From the NCBI RefSeq assembly GCF_040115645.1, contig NC_089544.1, forward strand, positions 1,612,001 to 1,676,000: a stretch of 64,000 nucleotides of DNA, written 5' to 3'. Shown piece by piece: positions 60,260-64,000 of this stretch (its first letter is position 1; each line of letters starts with the position of its first letter). Under the pieces are notes generated by a model. That model was given only the letters and a program-made list of their open reading frames with translations, did no database searches and was not told the DNA's origin. Source of the stretch: Euwallacea fornicatus (taxonomy: Eukaryota; Arthropoda; Insecta; Coleoptera; Curculionidae). A program made the translations under genes and the position numbers.

Positions 60260-61090
60260 TAAACAAGTTGAGTAGTTCGTTGGTTTTGCACCCTTCTACT
60301 CGATCACCGAAGTCCAGCGACGTTAGACGTGAGGTTACTAAATGGATGGGTGACCGTGCACGCAAAAACTCCTCCTTTGTTCTTAGTCGCAGACATATCA
60401 ACTTCCCTCGCCGCGCCGCCATACACACCCAATGCGTCGCTAGCCCCCCGGACTTCCCCTCACCCTTGATATAGCGGGGACCCCCTGAAAAAACCCCGAA
60501 CACACACACACATCATCATCCCTTCTCCTCCTACTTTACCTAAGTTGAACCCGGGGATTCCTTCGGTCATCCCGAAGGAGGGAGGGGGGGGTTTCCCATG
60601 CTTGGGTATAATAAAATAAAATATAGAGAGGGAGGGAATTACCGGGAAACCCGATTCTTCCGATCGTCGCTCAGATCCGGGGATTTACCCGGGATTGCGC
60701 TCATAGCCGCCGGGGATTGCGCTTAGCGGGCTTTTTTAAGCGAGAAACGCGGCACCGAGCCCGAGAGGAGGATTATACTGGGAGGACGCTTAGACCGGCC
60801 GGGGATTTACCGGGAACGTTCAGAGCACAGAGATTTACCTACCGGGAATGGTGTGGTTCAGAGTGGGGGGATTTTTATCCGGATCGTTCAGCAGGGGAAA
60901 GAATTCCGGTTGCTTGAACGAAAGGGGGGGGTTCTTCTGCTTAGAGAGAAAGCTCTTTCTTTGCGGAGAAAGTAGAATCCCTTTCTAGAAACAAACCAAA
61001 ACCACAACACTTCCAAGGGAGGAGGGTTGGTTCAGATCTCCCTGGTGGGGAAGGAAACCACAAAATTTTATAATAAAAAAAAATATATAT
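60260..61090 (+). mobile_element. Candidate 5S-derived retroelement body
   Basis: The 5S-like head is followed by about 700 bp of unusually GC- and purine-rich sequence. It contains (AC)n and CATCAT at 60500, a GGAGGGAGGGGGGG run near 60590, and recurrent CCGGGGATTTACC/GGGATTGCGCT words at 60670-60840. It then ends in A-rich sequence (ATAATAAAAAAAAATATATA, ~61070-61090). The composition contrasts sharply with the AT-rich flanks. Boundaries and target duplications are not established. Confidence 0.45.
60297..60358 (+). repeat. 5S rRNA-like segment (internal promoter region)
   Basis: CTCGATCACCGAAGTCCAGC, GACGTTAGACGTGAGGTTA and GGATGGGTGACCG line up with roughly positions 35-88 of eukaryotic 5S rRNA, including the box A/IE and box C regions. 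The outer parts of 5S are missing, so this is not a 5S gene. It may be the head of a 5S-derived SINE (SINE3 type) or a 5S pseudogene. Confidence 0.65.
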
Positions 61091-61799
61091 CACCAACTTA
61101 TGAAAAAAGGATAATATAGAGTATAGAGTGCATTTATAAGAAAAAATCGATTAGGCTGGTTCAAGACGAAAACGACGACGTGTCTCCTTTTTTTTACATT
61201 GCTAATTTCTTCTTCAATTTTTCAAAGTCCGAACAACAAACTTTGATTTTCTTTTAAGTTGCATTGTTTTTATATTCCCAATGTTCTTATGTTTCTCATT
61301 CCTTTCAGGGAAATCAATTAAAGGAAAAGAGCCAGAACAAGAAGAGCAAGATAACTGATCGGATGATATGGTTACTAATATTTACTCAGACCAATAAGAC
61401 CCAAAAATGGTGAATGTAACACGTATCAACATAAACACGTCTTGAATTGACGACGATGATTTATCCAGGCCAGAAACAGGAAAAAAATACCCAACACTTT
61501 TTCATAATTCCTTCCAGCAGCAAATTGGGCGATGTAACACGAAAGCCAAACCGATAGTTACACATAAGCCGACGGAAGAACCAAAAAATTTAAAGTATAA
61601 GATTAATATTTAAATTTGCTTTATTTTATTTTTAATTGAATTAAAAACTGTGGTAAATAATTTTAGGCATATTATAATTAAAGGAAATACTTCCTATGTT
61701 GGATGGTTACTGGTGATTGTTCAATTAAATTAATCGCGTATCGATGAACACAAACAGTGAATTTGATGTAGTATTAGATAATAAATAAAAATTGATCAT

Positions 61800-62630
61800 A
61801 ATAATAAAATAAAAATGTTGTCAAAAAAACTATTTAATTTACCAGGATAATAGAAAACAACGTTGACATCTGCAGAAAATAATCGGAAGGATCACCACAA
61901 TGCAATCAATTATATCACATTTCAGGTTACCTTCATCGGTGTTTTCCCTCGCCACCGTGTCGTCACAGCTATTAACTTTAAGAACCTAATTGTCCCTTAA
62001 CTAATATCAAGTAATAAATACGGAGCAGTAGGGAAAATACAGTAAGGTTTTTATTAAATTTTGATTTACACTGATTTGTACACATTTCTCCACACAAATA
62101 CAATTTCACTGTAGTGCTCATGGAATTGTATGAGAGAGACCCGGCTACCGTTTCCCTTTCCATTGTGAAGGATTGATGACGTCGTTGACCCGCAAGCAAT
62201 ACGCCTTATGATAGTACTTGCTCAGATCAATTTCCTACATTCACATCCGAAATTTAACATTTAATATCAGGAACGCAGAAGTGCGAGGGGATGAATTTTG
62301 CACCTGATAGTTCTTTGTCAGGCCAATTTGCTGCATTGGCTTATGAAATTTCACATTTTGTATAAAGAACACAGAAGTACGAGGAGCTATATTTAGCTCT
62401 TAATAGTTATTAAGCAAATCAACCTGAACATGCATCATCTTAATAAAATTGAAATGTTGTTAAAGAACTTTTCAATTCACCTGCGTAATTAAAAATGGTG
62501 TTGCCATTTGGAGAAAATGGTCGGTAGGGTCAACAACATAATGACGCAACCTATTGTATCACGTGTATTTGAGGTTGCCTAGATCGGTATTTTACGCTGC
62601 CGCCACTTTGTTGCAGTTAATCATTTCCAA
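61800..62630. repeat. Direct repeats flanking and inside a ~640-bp spacer
   Basis: About 185 bp at 61800-61985 reappears at 62440-62625, with shared words such as AAAAT(A/G)(A/G)TCGG and a CGCC(A/G)CC..GT core. Between them, 62224-62320 and 62321-62412 form a diverged ~95-bp tandem pair around GAACGCAGAAGTGCGAGG and GAACACAGAAGTACGAGG. Confidence 0.6.
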
Positions 62631-62689
62631 AAAGGAGGCTTTATAAATATAAAAAAAATAAAGAACTAAATGAAAAAGAAATCTAAATG

Positions 62690-63060
62690 TGAAATCAGAA
62701 TATAATGGAAGATAATTATCCGATATGAATAGCAAATCTCCGGGATTCCAGGAATAATGTGAAGTGTTTGCTATGTGTTGTTTCATTCAAATTTCCGATG
62801 ATGGAATTGACCCTAACCGTGTTTAGGTCAATTAATTTGCATTTTTAACGTGGTTTGCTTTATCATCACACAATTTTTTTACACAACGTACATATCAGAT
62901 ACGTTTGGGGCTTTTCGTAGAATTGCTACGGCTTGATGGATTAAACGACAGCTTAATTGCATTGGACGTTGTGGATTCGCTGTTCAAATGCGCTCACATC
63001 CGTTTTATTTTTGCAATTTAATAATTACATGTTCATTTTTTAATGGATATTTTTATGGGG
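62690..63060 (+). repeat. Repeat with tRNA-like module, right copy (plus)
   Basis: An inverted partner of 59440-59860. It starts ATGGAAGATAATTATCCGAT, continues CAAATTTCCGATGATGGAAT, and ends in a degraded tRNA-like stretch (62932-63003) with TGATGGATTAAACG and CTGTTCAAATGCGC at the box A and box B places. The frame is broken by a TGA. Confidence 0.65.
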
Positions 63061-64000
63061 ATTTATTTAATTACTCTTGTAATTAAGGCTGCACTAGAGT
63101 GATACCATTAATATTCAACTTCAATTTTTACAATTTTTATTTAGATATTTAAAGCACTACCACTAAATTACATATGACACACGTCTTCAATTTATTTAAT
63201 TTGATACTGTCTTGATTTTGGACAGTACATCTGAGGAAGATAAATCTTTTAGGGAAACTGCCTTTTCTTTGCCTTGCTCTGAAATATCCACAAAATCGCA
63301 GATATAATAAATTCTTGTGAACTTAATTAGTTTAAAATTTAGCAATTTTAAATTATTCAAAATAAAAAAGATATGTCTGTGCTCACATGAAGGCACTGCA
63401 GTCCCTTACAAGAAGTTCCACATGTGGGCTAGATTTCTCTGCTTTACACTAAAGTCAGAATCTGTCTGTGTTTGACCAATTTTCTACAAACGATTGTGTT
63501 GAAAAAATCACAATGCTGCTGCGTTAAATAGATACCATCACATTACCAGCAATAGGCACTGTTCAGTGATAGTCTAGAACACATGGGAATGATTTATTGT
63601 CGCACAATATGCTTGGCATGACTGTACATGGCTATTACTTTTCATAAAAATTTAAGCACAAAACAGAGAAACCCAATAACTTGGGTATGCAAGATACTTC
63701 GATTGAATTATAGAATTGTTCAACTTATAGTTGTAATAAAAGGCATGCCTCCTTTTATTCCATAACAAATCCCAGCAAATATCTTACCAAATCGAGCCCA
63801 TAATTTCGGTTCAATTCCTGAGCATTCCCTAATTAAAATTGGAAATTTGGGATTGCTCGATTTAAGGTCAACATAGTATTTTTCAATGAATTCTCTAAAA
63901 CGTAAAGAAAATACATGCAGAAAGTACTTATTACCAGCATATGAAGAATGTAATTATGTAACTATTTGCCAAATACGAGAATCTTTTTGGCTTTAACTTA
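63061..64000. other. AT-rich end of window, no gene seen
   Basis: No supported exon. The frame at 63396-63196 (minus) is AT-driven and has no recognisable product. Confidence 0.45.

Noticed and set aside
60297..60358. Possible functional 5S rRNA gene
   Set aside because: Only the central part of 5S is present; both outer stems are missing.
1..64000. CRISPR arrays, operons, bacterial promoters
   Set aside because: The window is eukaryotic; no regularly spaced short direct repeats with unique spacers were seen.

Overview
This is eukaryotic nuclear DNA from an arthropod, almost certainly an insect. It is AT-rich, its genes have short GT-AG-spliced exons, and its introns and spacers are full of Tc1/mariner, PIF/Harbinger and SINE-like remnants. 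A beetle is plausible, but the sequence does not prove the order. All gene models below were built by hand from open frames, splice signals and phase matching. Product names rest on remembered family resemblance, not on a search.

Left block (1-17 kb) is gene-dense. (i) The 3' end of an unrecognised plus-strand gene (exons 1133-1526 and 1867-1981). (ii) A minus-strand FAM13-family gene (7724-5470, 599 aa predicted), whose five coding exons join in phase. It has the three conserved FAM13 C-terminal blocks but no RhoGAP domain. (iii) A complete minus-strand 235-aa coiled-coil protein resembling a TACC domain (13034-10904, five exons). (iv) A plus-strand uncharacterised spliced gene (about 13548-14241) with a poly(A) signal. 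(v) A plus-strand single-exon gene for the small membrane protein SMCO4 (14384-14572).

Centre and right (17-58 kb) is one gene: a glypican of the Dally-like/GPC4-6 type on the minus strand. It has five coding exons (58040-57851, 20776-20630, 19340-19098, 19030-18327, 17651-17112) that join in phase to 607 aa. The protein has a signal peptide, a cysteine-rich domain, a convertase site, a Ser-Gly glycosaminoglycan cluster and a GPI signal. Intron 1 is about 37 kb and holds an archive of dead transposons. These include a three-deep nest at 43.0-46.3 kb, several Tc1-like transposase corpses, two internally deleted elements of one transposase type, a decayed copy of a widespread insect repeat-gene family, and a 30-bp minisatellite whose units carry TGACAG...CTGTCA dyads.

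Right block (58-64 kb) is the glypican 5' flank, with two short upstream ORFs, followed by gene-free repeats. These are a 5S-rRNA-derived retroelement candidate at about 60.3-61.1 kb, flanked by an inverted pair of a repeat family that carries a tRNA-like module, plus local direct repeats.

The genes share no obvious pathway. The glypican is a cell-surface co-receptor for Wnt, Hedgehog and BMP ligands, and the others look like independent housekeeping or regulatory loci. No clearly new biological system was found. The best leads are the intronic TGACAG minisatellite, the nested palindromic MITE, and the 5S/tRNA-like repeat cluster.
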